Shown here piece after piece: positions 8,200 to 17,703 of a stretch of DNA of 64,000 nucleotides. Position 1 is the first letter of the stretch, and each line of letters begins with the position of its first letter. The translations under genes and the position numbers were made by a program. The DNA lies in contig NZ_UUON01000009.1 in the NCBI RefSeq assembly GCF_900590885.1, positions 1 to 64,000 on the forward strand. The letters are read 5' to 3'. This DNA is from Pseudomonas viridiflava (GTDB taxonomy: Bacteria > Pseudomonadota > Gammaproteobacteria > Pseudomonadales > Pseudomonadaceae). The notes beneath the pieces were generated by a model that saw nothing but the letters and a program-made list of their open reading frames with translations, was not told the DNA's origin and ran no database searches.

Positions 8200-9009
8200 T
8201 CAGAGCCGGGTTTCAGTGCGGCGGCGTAGGGCGGCGGCAATCAGCATGACCAGCACCGACAGGCCGATCAGCAGCGTCGAGGCGACGGCGATCACCGGCG
8301 TCAGATCCTGGCGCAGGGTGGTCCACATTTTTACCGGAAGGGTTTGCAGGGTCGGGCTGGCCATCATCACGCTGAGCACCACTTCGTCCCACGAGACAAG
8401 GAAGGCGAACAGCGCACCGGCCACCATCCCCGGGCGGATCGCCGGGAAGGTCACCTTGAACACCGCCTGCAAGCGTGAGGCGCCGCAGATCACCGCCGCG
8501 TCTTCAATCGACTGGTCGAACAGCTTCAGCGAGTTGATGATCGAGATGATGGTGAACGGCAGCGCGACGATCACATGGCTGACCACAAAGGCGAACATCG
8601 TGCCGGTGTAGCCAAGTTTGAGGAACAGCGCGTAGACCGCCACGGCAATGATCACCAGCGGCACGATCATCGGCAGGGTGAACAGCCCGTAGAGCAACTC
8701 GCGGCCGGGAAAGCGCCCACGCACCAGGGCAAACGCGGTGGGCAGGCCCAGCGCCACGGCGAACACGGTGGTCAGCACGGCGACCTTGAGGCTGGCCACG
8801 GCCGCGTTCATCCAGTCGGCATTCGAGAAGAACTGGCCGTACCATTTGAGCGTCCAGCCCGGCGGCGGGAACACCAGCCATTGCGATGAGCCGAACGACA
8901 GCAGCACGATAAATACGATCGGCAACAGCAGGAACAAACCGATCAAACCAGTGGTGGTGTAGAGGCCCAAGCGCATCCTGCGGCTCATGGCATTGGGGGT
9001 CAGGAGCAT
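8200..9009 (-). CDS. ABC transporter permease (PotC-type)
   Basis: A 269-residue inner-membrane permease with about six membrane segments. It carries the binding-protein-dependent transport (EAA) loop GASRLQAVFKVTFPAIRPG, which contacts the ATPase. GAGG lies ahead of the ATG at 9009. It is separated by only 6 bp from the upstream permease gene and 15 bp from the ATPase gene, so the three are translated as one unit. The second permease of a PotB/PotC-type heterodimer is the best description. Confidence 0.9.
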   Translation of the reverse strand: MLLTPNAMSRRMRLGLYTTTGLIGLFLLLPIVFIVLLSFGSSQWLVFPPPGWTLKWYGQFFSNADWMNAAVASLKVAVLTTVFAVALGLPTAFALVRGRFPGRELLYGLFTLPMIVPLVIIAVAVYALFLKLGYTGTMFAFVVSHVIVALPFTIISIINSLKLFDQSIEDAAVICGASRLQAVFKVTFPAIRPGMVAGALFAFLVSWDEVVLSVMMASPTLQTLPVKMWTTLRQDLTPVIAVASTLLIGLSVLVMLIAAALRRRTETRL

Positions 9010-9015
9010 GACGGC

Positions 9016-9945
9016 TTACCTCGCATTGCTGGCGCCAACCGGGGATTCCGGCTGGAGCTTCAGGTAGAAGTAGAACAGCACCAGCGTGATCAAAATCAGC
9101 AAGGCTGCGCCGGCACTCGCCAGGCCCCAATTGAGGAACGACTGCACCTGCTGGATGATGAACTCGGGCAGCATCATGTTCTGCGCACCGCCGAGCAGGG
9201 CCGGGGTGACGTAGTAACCGAGGGACATCACAAATACCATCAAACCACCGGAAAACAGCCCCGGCCGGCACAGCGGCAGGAACACCCGGAAGAAGTTGGT
9301 CCACGGGCTGGCGCCGCAGATGGAGCCGGCCTGCAGGATCATCGGGTCGATGGCCTGCATGGTCGCCTGCAACGGCAGCACGATGAACGGGATCATGATG
9401 TAGCTCATGCCGATCACCACGCCGGTGAGGTTGTGCACCATCTCCAGCGGTTGATCGATGATGCCCAGGGCCATCAGCGCCTTGTTGATTACCCCGGAGG
9501 CTTGCAGCAACACCAGCCAGGAATAGGTGCGGGCCAGCAGGCTGGTCCACATCGACAGCAGCACGATACTCAGCATCCAACGGCCCCAGCCGCGTGGCAC
9601 CAGGGTAATCGCCCAGGCCAGCGGGAAGCCCAGCAACAGGCTGAACAGGGTCACCAGGCCCGCCACCGAGAAGGTGTTGAGCAGCACCCGGGCATAGGCC
9701 GAGTTGGCGAACAGTTGTTCATAGTTGCCCAGGCCCGGCGTGGGCTCCAGCACGCCGCGCAGCAACAGGCCGATCAGCGGTGCCAGAAAGAACAGGCCGA
9801 GGAACAGCAGGGCCGGGATCAGGTTGCTCGAGCCGCGCCAGCGCTGGGCCAGGGACGGCGCGGTGGCGTTGGCCGGTACCGCGCCGGCAGCGCCGAGGGC
9901 GCTCCCGGTCGGTGTGGTTGCCGTCATTTTCATTTGACTAGCCAT
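9016..9945 (-). CDS. ABC transporter permease (PotB-type)
   Basis: A 309-residue permease with a cytoplasmic N-terminal extension of about 40 residues, then six membrane segments and the EAA loop GASPWTNFFRVFLPLCRPG. The first possible ATG (9945) overlaps the end of the binding-protein gene by 16 bp. An in-frame ATG at 9933 would give the common ATGA stop/start overlap, so the exact start is uncertain. Partner of the 8200-9009 permease in an importer complex. Confidence 0.88.
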   Translation of the reverse strand: MASQMKMTATTPTGSALGAAGAVPANATAPSLAQRWRGSSNLIPALLFLGLFFLAPLIGLLLRGVLEPTPGLGNYEQLFANSAYARVLLNTFSVAGLVTLFSLLLGFPLAWAITLVPRGWGRWMLSIVLLSMWTSLLARTYSWLVLLQASGVINKALMALGIIDQPLEMVHNLTGVVIGMSYIMIPFIVLPLQATMQAIDPMILQAGSICGASPWTNFFRVFLPLCRPGLFSGGLMVFVMSLGYYVTPALLGGAQNMMLPEFIIQQVQSFLNWGLASAGAALLILITLVLFYFYLKLQPESPVGASNAR

Positions 9946-10955
9946 TCATTCCACCGTGTCGCAATGGCCGGGCCGTTCTTGGCCCAGTAGGCGAAATCGA
10001 GGGTGATCTGATCCTTGACGTAGGCGGTCGGCAGGTTGGGCGCGAGGACCGAATCCAGGCGCTGCACGCTGTCGATGTTCACTGGAGCATAGGCGGTCAG
10101 GTTGGAGAAGTCGGCCTGGCCCTTGGCGCTGCTGGCACTGGCGAGGAACTTCATCGCGGCGGCCTTGTTTTTGGTGCCTTTAGGCACGACGAGGATATCG
10201 GCCATCACCAGGTTCTGCTTCCAGCTCACGCCCACGGGCGCGCCATCTTCCTGCAGGGCGTGAATGCGACCGTTCCAGAACTGGCCCATGCTGACTTCGC
10301 CGGAGGCCAGCAGCTGTTGCGACTGCGCGCCGCCGCCCCACCAGACGATGTCTTTCTTGATCGTGTCGAGTTTCTTGAAGGCGCGGTCCAGGTCCAGCGG
10401 GTAGAGCTTGTCGGCGGGTACGCCGTCGGCCAGCAGCGCCAGTTCGAGCACGCCTGGGCTTGGCCATTTGTAGAGGGCGCGTTTGCCGGGGTAGGTCTTG
10501 GTGTCGAACAGCGCGGTCCAGTCCTGGGGTTTGCCAGCCCCGAGCTTGCCTTCGTTGTAGCCGAGCACGAAGGAGAAGAAGAACGAGCCGACGCCATGGT
10601 CGGAGACGAAGCGCGGGTCGATCTTGTCGCGCTGGATCACCGAGAAGTCGAGGGGTTCGAGCAGGCCTTCGGCGGCGGCGCGCAAGGCGAAATCGGCCTC
10701 CACATCCACCACGTCCCACTGCACGTTGCCGCTCTCGACCATGGCTTTGAGTTTGCCGTAGTCGGTGGGGCCGTCCTGCACCACGGTGATGCCGCTGGCC
10801 TTGCTGAACGGGTCCGCCCAGGCCTGCTTCTGCGCATCCTGGGTGCTACCGCCCCAGCTGACGAAATTGACGCTTTCGGCCGCCATCGCCGCGTGAGTGG
10901 CCGTGGCCAGTAAACCCGCGAACAGCACTGCGGTTGCACGTTTGTTCAACACCAT
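9930..10955 (-). CDS. Periplasmic substrate-binding protein, polyamine-type ABC importer
   Basis: A 341-residue secreted protein. The start MVLNKRATAVLF at 10955 gives a clean signal peptide (cleavage near AAMAAES), and GAGG lies 8 bases ahead. The mature part begins VNFVSWGGSTQDAQ, the first strand of the spermidine/putrescine group of solute-binding proteins. It heads the transporter operon, which is normal for the most highly expressed component. Imperfect copies of the cluster's GntR operator lie upstream at 11122-11146. I therefore infer that its substrate feeds the pathway encoded at 14165-17608. Confidence 0.88.
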   Translation of the reverse strand: MVLNKRATAVLFAGLLATATHAAMAAESVNFVSWGGSTQDAQKQAWADPFSKASGITVVQDGPTDYGKLKAMVESGNVQWDVVDVEADFALRAAAEGLLEPLDFSVIQRDKIDPRFVSDHGVGSFFFSFVLGYNEGKLGAGKPQDWTALFDTKTYPGKRALYKWPSPGVLELALLADGVPADKLYPLDLDRAFKKLDTIKKDIVWWGGGAQSQQLLASGEVSMGQFWNGRIHALQEDGAPVGVSWKQNLVMADILVVPKGTKNKAAAMKFLASASSAKGQADFSNLTAYAPVNIDSVQRLDSVLAPNLPTAYVKDQITLDFAYWAKNGPAIATRWNEWLVK

Positions 10956-11121
10956 TTTCACGCCCTCATTTGTTTTGTTATTGAGCGGGCTTGGTAATGC
11001 CCGCCTATCGGGAGCAGTAGGTCTATCGGGACCTCTATTCGAGGCCCCAAGAGGCGACCGTGCCAAGGGCTGTTATTGGTGCTATCCCTGGCGGGCGCAC
11101 TTGGCGAAAGCGTTCGGTCTA

Positions 11122-11146
11122 TGGAATATCATATTATGGTATTCCA
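11122..11146 (-). promoter_or_regulatory. Candidate GntR operator upstream of the ABC importer
   Basis: TGGAATA (11122-11128) and TATTCCA (11140-11146) form perfect arms. The right part, ATGGTATTCCA, is one base from the perfect TGGTATACCA palindromes found at 12326 and 17645. Position suggests control of the binding-protein gene starting at 10955. Confidence 0.45.
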
Positions 11147-11182
11147 AACTTTGTGCAAGCATTTTGCCTTACCGGTTATCCG

Positions 11183-12292
11183 TCATTCGGTGAAGGGAAT
11201 GCTCTCGACCACCTCGAGGTCGTAGCCAGTCAGCCCGGCGTATTTGAGGGGCGGGCCGAGGTGACGCAGCTTGCCGACGCCAAGGTCTTGCAATATCTGC
11301 GCCCCGGTGCCCACTTCGGAATAGATCCGCGATTGCGAGCGGCTGAACTGGCGCGGCGTCTGGGTCAATTGCGGCACCCGTTCCAGCAGGGCCTGGGACG
11401 ATTCATGGTTGGCCAGCACCACCACCACGCCACTGCCTTCGGCGGCCACGCGCTGCAAGGCGGCCCACAAGGTCCAGTTGGACGGGCCGCTGTACTCGGC
11501 GCCCACCAGGTCGCGCAGCGGGTCGATCACGTGCACGCGCACCAGCGCCGGCGTTTCGCGACTCAAGTGCCCCATGACCATCGCCATGTGCACGCCGCCG
11601 TCAATGCGGTCTTCGAAAGTGATCAGGCGGAAGGTGCCGTGCACCGTCGGCAGGTCGCGCTCGCCGATGCGCACCACGGTGCGTTCGGTGCTGAGGCGGT
11701 AGTGGATCAGGTCGGCGATGGTGCCGATCTTGATACCGTGCTTGCGCGCGAATATTTCCAGCTCGGGGCGGCGGGCCATGGTGCCGTCGTCGTTCATCAC
11801 TTCGACGATCACCGAGGCCGGCGTGTGCCCGGCCAGGCGCGCCAGGTCGCAACCGGCTTCCGTGTGGCCGGCGCGGGTCAGCACGCCGCCATCCTTGGCG
11901 CGCAGCGGGAAAATATGCCCTGGCTGCACGATGTCGGCGGGCCCGGCATTGATATCCACGGCCGCGGCCACGGTGCGCGCGCGGTCGGCGGCGGAAATGC
12001 CGGTGGTCACGCCGGTGGCGGCTTCGATAGACACGGTGAACGCGGTGCTGAACACGCTGCCGTTGCTCGGCACCATCTGTTCCAGGCCGAGGCGCTGGCA
12101 ATGTTCGTCGGTGAGGGTCAGGCAGATCAGGCCACGCGCTTCACGGGCCATGAAACTGATAGTCTCGGCGGTGCAGCACGCGGCGGGCAGCAACAGGTCG
12201 CCTTCGTTTTCCCGGTCTTCGTCGTCCACCAGGAGCACCATCTTGCCTTGGCGGTAGTCTTCGATGATGTCTGCGATGCTGTTGAAGGACAT
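11183..12292 (-). CDS. RibB (DHBP synthase) fused to a degenerate GTP cyclohydrolase II domain
   Basis: A 369-residue RibBA-like protein. The N-terminal 200 residues are 3,4-dihydroxy-2-butanone-4-phosphate synthase, with the acidic loop VDDEDRENEGDL and the HTEAGCDLARLAG motif. It should make the four-carbon riboflavin precursor. The C-terminal 165 residues keep the RibA fold but lack the three zinc cysteines (the RCDCG stretch is replaced by YSGPSNW), so cyclohydrolase activity is unlikely. Its position beside a flavin reductase gene and a shared GntR-type operator suggests an extra, pathway-linked flavin supply rather than the housekeeping riboflavin gene. Confidence 0.88.
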   Translation of the reverse strand: MSFNSIADIIEDYRQGKMVLLVDDEDRENEGDLLLPAACCTAETISFMAREARGLICLTLTDEHCQRLGLEQMVPSNGSVFSTAFTVSIEAATGVTTGISAADRARTVAAAVDINAGPADIVQPGHIFPLRAKDGGVLTRAGHTEAGCDLARLAGHTPASVIVEVMNDDGTMARRPELEIFARKHGIKIGTIADLIHYRLSTERTVVRIGERDLPTVHGTFRLITFEDRIDGGVHMAMVMGHLSRETPALVRVHVIDPLRDLVGAEYSGPSNWTLWAALQRVAAEGSGVVVVLANHESSQALLERVPQLTQTPRQFSRSQSRIYSEVGTGAQILQDLGVGKLRHLGPPLKYAGLTGYDLEVVESIPFTE

Positions 12293-12325
12293 GCTGGATG
12301 CTCGTTTTGTTGGTTGTATGTATTA

Positions 12326-12335
12326 TGGTATACCA
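12326..12335. promoter_or_regulatory. GntR-type operator between ribBA-like and DUF1330 genes
   Basis: TGGTATACCA is a perfect 10-bp palindrome lying centrally between two divergent genes (starts at 12292 and 12359). It matches the TGGT-N-ACCA class bound by FadR/VanR-type GntR regulators. It recurs at 17646-17655, also within this cluster. Confidence 0.6.
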
Positions 12336-12358
12336 CAAAAACTCAACAAGAGGATGTC

Positions 12359-12655
12359 ATGATGAAGGCCTACTGGATTGCCCATGTGGATGTGTCCGAT
12401 GCAGAGCAGTACACGCAGTACACCCAGCGCGCACCGGCAGCGTTCGCGAAGTACGGCGGACGGTTCCTGGCCAGGGGCGGGCGCAGTGAAGCGATGGAAG
12501 GCGGCCCGGCCCGGCCGCGCAATGTGGTGATCGAGTTCGATAGCTACGAGCAGGCGGTGGCGTGTTATGAGTCTGCCGAGTACCAGGAGGCCAAGGCGCA
12601 CCGTGAAGGGGCGGGGGTGGCGCAGATCATTATTGTGGAAGGGCTGGCGCCGTAG
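12359..12655 (+). CDS. DUF1330 family protein
   Basis: A 98-residue single-domain protein starting MMKAYWIAHVDVSDAEQYTQ. This is the ferredoxin-like dimeric alpha/beta-barrel fold of the DUF1330 family (usual length about 95). It has the family's central RGGRSEAMEG and the late ENAR-like helix YESAEYQEAKAHREGA. AAGAGG lies 5 bases before the first ATG (12359) and 8 before the second (12362). Function unknown; relatives sit in catabolic operons and may bind or tautomerise a small acid. It is divergent from the RibB gene across a GntR operator, so it probably belongs to the same regulon. Confidence 0.85.
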   Translation: MMKAYWIAHVDVSDAEQYTQYTQRAPAAFAKYGGRFLARGGRSEAMEGGPARPRNVVIEFDSYEQAVACYESAEYQEAKAHREGAGVAQIIIVEGLAP

Positions 12656-12663
12656 ATATATCA

Positions 12664-12730
12664 GGCCAAACCCGGGTTCAAATGTGGGAGGGGGCTTGCC
12701 CCCTCCCACATTTTGAACCGGGTTTGGCCG
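12664..12730. terminator. Extended hairpin with a REP core, bidirectional terminator
   Basis: A single REP palindrome (12681-12713) is flanked by further complementary sequence, GGCCAAACCCGGG on the left and CCGGGTTTGGCC on the right. Together they give a stem of roughly 30 bp with a very small loop. It lies between the convergent DUF1330 and NUDIX genes. The flanking arms are not part of other REP copies in the window. Confidence 0.75.
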
Positions 12731-12735
12731 TGAGG

Positions 12736-14054
<1,319 letters not shown>

Positions 14055-14164
14055 GGGCTCTGCTCTGAATTTAGCGGTTAACTGGGGGGCCTGGGCCGAA
14101 ATCATGCCGAAGTTTATCATGCTGCGTTCTTTAAGCGACAAACCCTCGCGGCCCCCGACACGCC

Positions 14165-14650
14165 TCAGGCCAGGGTGGGCAACGGGCCCAGCTTGCCCTT
14201 GTGGTAGATCATCGGCGTGACCGGCTCTGCGGGCAGGATCAGGTTCTTCACCGCGCCGACAATGATCGCGTGGTCGCCGCCGTCATACTCGCGCCACAGC
14301 TCGCACTCGATGATCGCCGTGGCCTTGGCCAGCAGCGGGTTGCCCAGTTCGCTCAAATGCCACTCGATGCCCTTGGCCTTTTCCTTGCCCTTGCTGGCAA
14401 ACGCGTAGGCTTCGGCGGTCTGGTCGGCGGACAGCAAGTGAATCGCAAAGCGCTTGCTGTCGCGCAGGATCGGGTACGTATCCGAGGCGTAGTTGGGGCA
14501 GAACAGCACCAGGGCCGGGTCGATCGACAGCGCGCTGAACGCGCTGGCGGTGATGCCGACGATGCCGCCGTTCGGGTCGAGGGTGGTGACCACCGTGACG
14601 CCGGAAGGAAAGGAACTCATGACGTCTTTATAAATGCCGGGTTCGATCAT
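14165..14650 (-). CDS. Flavin reductase family protein
   Basis: A 161-residue protein of the flavin reductase domain family (HpaC/RutF type). It begins with FPSGVTVVTTLDPNGGIVGI and contains GITASAFSALSIDPALVLFC, the FMN-binding strand pair. These enzymes supply reduced FMN or FAD to a separate oxygenase component. No flavin-dependent oxygenase is encoded next to it, which is odd for the family. The neighbours are an aldehyde dehydrogenase (12 bp upstream) and the GntR regulator downstream. The oxygenase partner may be elsewhere in the genome. Confidence 0.88.
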   Translation of the reverse strand: MIEPGIYKDVMSSFPSGVTVVTTLDPNGGIVGITASAFSALSIDPALVLFCPNYASDTYPILRDSKRFAIHLLSADQTAEAYAFASKGKEKAKGIEWHLSELGNPLLAKATAIIECELWREYDGGDHAIIVGAVKNLILPAEPVTPMIYHKGKLGPLPTLA

Positions 14651-14662
14651 GGTCGTGGACTC

Positions 14663-16144
14663 TTAGCGCATCACAAAAGGATCAGGCATTGGCGCCTGGG
14701 AGAGGTTGATCCACACCGTTTTCAGCTCGGTGTAGGCCAGCACCGAATCGATGCCGCTTTCGCGTCCGTAGCCGCTGTTCTTGAAGCCGCCGATGGGCGC
14801 CATGGCCGATACGGCGCGGTAGGTGTTGACCCAGATGATTCCCGAGCGCACGTCCCGCGCCAGGCGGTGGGCGCGGCCGAGGTCGCGGGTCCAGATACCG
14901 GCGGCGAGGCCGAACTGCGAGTCGTTGGCGATGGCCAGCGCTTCGGCCTCGTCCTTGAAGCGGATGACCGAGGCCACCGGGCCGAACACTTCTTCCTGCA
15001 TGATCTTCATCGAATTGGTGTCGCATTCGAACAGCGTCGGCTCGTAGAACCAGCCTGCGCCAAGGTTTTGCGGGCGCTTGCCGCCGGTGCGCAGGCGTGC
15101 GCCTTCGGCGATGGCGTCGGCCACCAGGCCTTCGACCACGGCCAGTTGTTGCGCGGTGGCCATGGGGCCCATTTCGCTGGCGTCTTCCTGGGGGTTGCCG
15201 ATGCGGATGCGCTGGGCGCGGGCCACCAGGCGCTCGACGAACTCGTCGTAGATTTCATCCTGCACCAGCAGGCGCGACCCCGACACGCAGCTCTGCCCGG
15301 ACGCGGCATAGATGCCCGCGATCGCACCGTTGATGGCGCTGTCGAGGTCGGCGTCGGCAAAGATGATATTCGGCGATTTGCCGCCCAGTTCCAGCGACAG
15401 CTTGGCGAAGTTCTCGGCGCTGCTGCGCACCACATGCCGGGCCGTGGCCGCGCCGCCGGTGAAGGCGATCTTGCGTACCAGCGGGTGGCGGGTGAGGGCG
15501 GCGCCGGTGCTGGGGCCAAAGCCGGTTACCACGTTGACCACGCCCGGTGGGATGCCGGCTTCGAGGGCCAGGCGCGCGAGTTCGAGGATGGTCGCCGAGG
15601 CGTGTTCCGACGGCTTGATCACAATGGTGTTGCCCGCCGCCAGGGCCGGCGCGAGCTTGATCGCGGTGAGATACAGCGGGCTGTTCCACGGAATGATCGC
15701 GGCGACCACACCCATGGCTTCGTGCACGGTGTAGGCGAACAGGTCGGGCTTATCCAGCGGCAGGGTGCCGCCTTCGAGTTTGTCGGCCAGGCCTGCGGTG
15801 TAGTGGAAAAACTCCGGCAGGTAGCTGACCTGGCCACGGGTTTCGCGGATCAGCTTGCCGTTGTCGCGGCTTTCCAGCTGGGCCAGTTGTTCTTTGTTCT
15901 CGGCGATCAGGTCGCCGAGGCGGCGCAGCAATTTGCCCCGCGCGGTGGCGGTGAGGCCGCGCCAGGCCGGGCTGTCGAAGGCGCTTTGGGCGGCCTGCAC
16001 GGCGCGCTCCACGTCGGCTTCGTCGGCGTCGGGCAGTTGCGCCCACGGCTCGGCAAGCGCCGGGTTGAGGCTGTCAAAGGTTTTGCCGGACAGGGCATCG
16101 ACCCATTCACCGCCGATGCACATCTGGAAGCGTTCAAGCGTCAT
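14663..16144 (-). CDS. Aldehyde dehydrogenase family protein
   Basis: A 493-residue NAD(P)-dependent aldehyde dehydrogenase of full length. The catalytic cysteine is in AASGQSCVSGSRL, the general-base glutamate in SLELGGKSPN, and the cofactor loop in FTGGAATARHV. It would oxidise an aldehyde intermediate to the acid. Its ATG overlaps the stop of the upstream hydrolase gene by 4 bp, showing tight translational coupling. The set hydrolase + aldehyde dehydrogenase + flavin reductase resembles ring-cleavage pathways for N-heterocycles such as pyridine, but the substrate is unknown. Confidence 0.9.
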   Translation of the reverse strand: MTLERFQMCIGGEWVDALSGKTFDSLNPALAEPWAQLPDADEADVERAVQAAQSAFDSPAWRGLTATARGKLLRRLGDLIAENKEQLAQLESRDNGKLIRETRGQVSYLPEFFHYTAGLADKLEGGTLPLDKPDLFAYTVHEAMGVVAAIIPWNSPLYLTAIKLAPALAAGNTIVIKPSEHASATILELARLALEAGIPPGVVNVVTGFGPSTGAALTRHPLVRKIAFTGGAATARHVVRSSAENFAKLSLELGGKSPNIIFADADLDSAINGAIAGIYAASGQSCVSGSRLLVQDEIYDEFVERLVARAQRIRIGNPQEDASEMGPMATAQQLAVVEGLVADAIAEGARLRTGGKRPQNLGAGWFYEPTLFECDTNSMKIMQEEVFGPVASVIRFKDEAEALAIANDSQFGLAAGIWTRDLGRAHRLARDVRSGIIWVNTYRAVSAMAPIGGFKNSGYGRESGIDSVLAYTELKTVWINLSQAPMPDPFVMR

Positions 16145-16974
16145 GCCACGATCCCCTTTATCGGGTGTTGTTGGGAGTGTGCCGTTTCAAGAAAGCCCAG
16201 CAGCAGCTGGTTGACCAGGCGCGGCGATTCTACCGGCATCATATGCCGTTGCTCGGGCAACACCGCCACGGTTGCGCCAGGAATGCGATCGGCCAGTTGC
16301 CGGGCCATCTGCGGCGTGGAGCCGGGGTCAAGTTCGCCGGTGGCGACCAGGGTCGGCGCCTGGATGCTGCCGAGGTCGTCGGCGCGGTACATGTCCTGGG
16401 TGGCAAACAGTTCATAGGTGGTGAGGTAGCCCTGGGGATCGTTGCCCGCCAGGGTTTCGCGCAACGCGGCGATCTGCGCCGGGTTGGCGGCCTGGTATTC
16501 GCGGCTGAACCAGCGCGACAGCGCGGCTTCGGCGTTGGCATCCGGGCCATGTTCGGCAGCCTGGGCAGTGCGCGCGATCACGCCTTCACGCTGCTCGGGG
16601 CTGCGGTTGAACACGCTGTTGAGCACCACCAGGCTTTGCAGGCGCTCCGGGTAGTGCAGGGCAAACGCCCGCGCCACCAGGCCGCCCATGGAAAACCCGA
16701 TCACCGTGGCCTTGGGCAGTTGCAGGTGGTCGAGCAGTTCCAGCAACTGGTCGGCATAGCCCAGCAGCGGCGTGCCGGCGGCCGGGCGCGGGCTGGCGCC
16801 GTGGCCGAGCATGTCGTAGCTGATCACGCGGTAATTGCTGGCCAGGCCAACGACCTGGCCGCCCCACATTTCTTTATTCAGGCCCACGCCGTGGATCAAA
16901 ACCACAGGCTGGCCTTGGCCGGTCGCCAGGTAACTGGTGCCAGCCGGGGTGTGTTCAGCGGTGAGCCGAATCAT
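16141..16974 (-). CDS. Alpha/beta hydrolase
   Basis: A 277-residue alpha/beta hydrolase. The oxyanion loop is HGVGLN, the nucleophile serine is in GFSMGG, the acid is probably the Asp of ATGELDPGS, and the histidine is in EQRHMMP. The ATG at 16974 has AGGAG six bases ahead and matches where similarity to the fold begins (MIRLTAEHTPAGT). By context it may cleave an amide, formamide or ester intermediate of the pathway. It lies 43 bp after the DUF1185 gene and overlaps the aldehyde dehydrogenase gene by 4 bp. Confidence 0.88.
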   Translation of the reverse strand: MIRLTAEHTPAGTSYLATGQGQPVVLIHGVGLNKEMWGGQVVGLASNYRVISYDMLGHGASPRPAAGTPLLGYADQLLELLDHLQLPKATVIGFSMGGLVARAFALHYPERLQSLVVLNSVFNRSPEQREGVIARTAQAAEHGPDANAEAALSRWFSREYQAANPAQIAALRETLAGNDPQGYLTTYELFATQDMYRADDLGSIQAPTLVATGELDPGSTPQMARQLADRIPGATVAVLPEQRHMMPVESPRLVNQLLLGFLETAHSQQHPIKGIVA

Positions 16975-17017
16975 GGAGCGCTCCTGCATGCTTTTTTGTT
17001 GTGGTGGCCGCTGTTGC

Positions 17018-17608
17018 TTACTGGGCTTTTTCGGCCGCCAGCTCTTCCAGGTCGATATAACGGTTGCCGATGCGCGGGTGCAGGCGGCCGCCGTCGGCGC
17101 AACCCAGGACCACGACGATTTCGTCGGCACGCGGCGAATCTTCGATCTGCATTTCCAGGGTCACGTAGTGCGAACGCAGGCCTTCGTCGTCCTTGTGCAT
17201 CATCGGGATCTGGATCGAAGTGCCCGGGCCGCCGCGCTTGTTGGTGAAGCTCAGGTAGCTCTTGGCCTTGACCGCCTCACGGTAGTGGTTGCCGAAACGC
17301 AGGGTGTGGATGATCGCGCTGGCGTGTTCGATCTCGCCGTCGGCGCCGACCACAGCGGCCTTGCCATAGGCTTCGATGTTCTCGGCGCCGCCGATGATGC
17401 CCACCAGGCGCTCGACCATCAGCGCGCCGAGGTCGGAGCAGTTGGCGCGGATTTCTGGTTTCAGGTCTTCAACAAAACCACGGCCCAGCCAAGGGTTTTT
17501 CAGGACCACGGCGAGGCCGACCATCTTCACCGGGGTGTCGGAAGCCTTGCCGCCTTCGATGAAGGTTTCTTCTACGTAGCTGACGATCTTGCGGATTTCG
17601 AAACTCAT
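17018..17608 (-). CDS. Amino acid synthesis family protein (DUF1185)
   Basis: A 196-residue protein of the family named amino acid synthesis protein (PF06684), for which no biochemical role is well established. Visible features are GLAVVLKNPWLGRGFVEDL near residue 31, a GIIGGAENIEAYGKAAVVG segment and ADGGRLHPRIGNRY close to the C terminus. GAGGAGC precedes the ATG at 17608. It is the first gene of the operon behind the TGGTATACCA operator. Family members recur beside flavin-dependent oxygenase components and hydrolases, so a catabolic function is more likely than amino-acid synthesis. Confidence 0.82.
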   Translation of the reverse strand: MSFEIRKIVSYVEETFIEGGKASDTPVKMVGLAVVLKNPWLGRGFVEDLKPEIRANCSDLGALMVERLVGIIGGAENIEAYGKAAVVGADGEIEHASAIIHTLRFGNHYREAVKAKSYLSFTNKRGGPGTSIQIPMMHKDDEGLRSHYVTLEMQIEDSPRADEIVVVLGCADGGRLHPRIGNRYIDLEELAAEKAQ

Positions 17609-17644
17609 GCGCTGCTCCTCTGGGGTGAGTGTGTCTTCGGTATG

Positions 17645-17656
17645 ATGGTATACCAT
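17645..17656. promoter_or_regulatory. GntR-type operator of the DUF1185-hydrolase-ALDH-flavin reductase operon
   Basis: ATGGTATACCAT is a perfect 12-bp palindrome 36 bp ahead of the DUF1185 start codon. Its core is identical to 12326-12335. Position within the promoter is suited to repression by the GntR protein encoded at 13302-14054. Confidence 0.65.
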
Positions 17657-17703
17657 AATATCGTAAGCACAAGTGCCGTTGAAGAGATTCTTGAGTGGGC
17701 AGG

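Noticed and set aside
14055..14164. A missing or broken oxygenase gene between the flavin reductase and GntR genes
   Set aside because: The 110-bp gap is too short and shows no remnant of a coding sequence.
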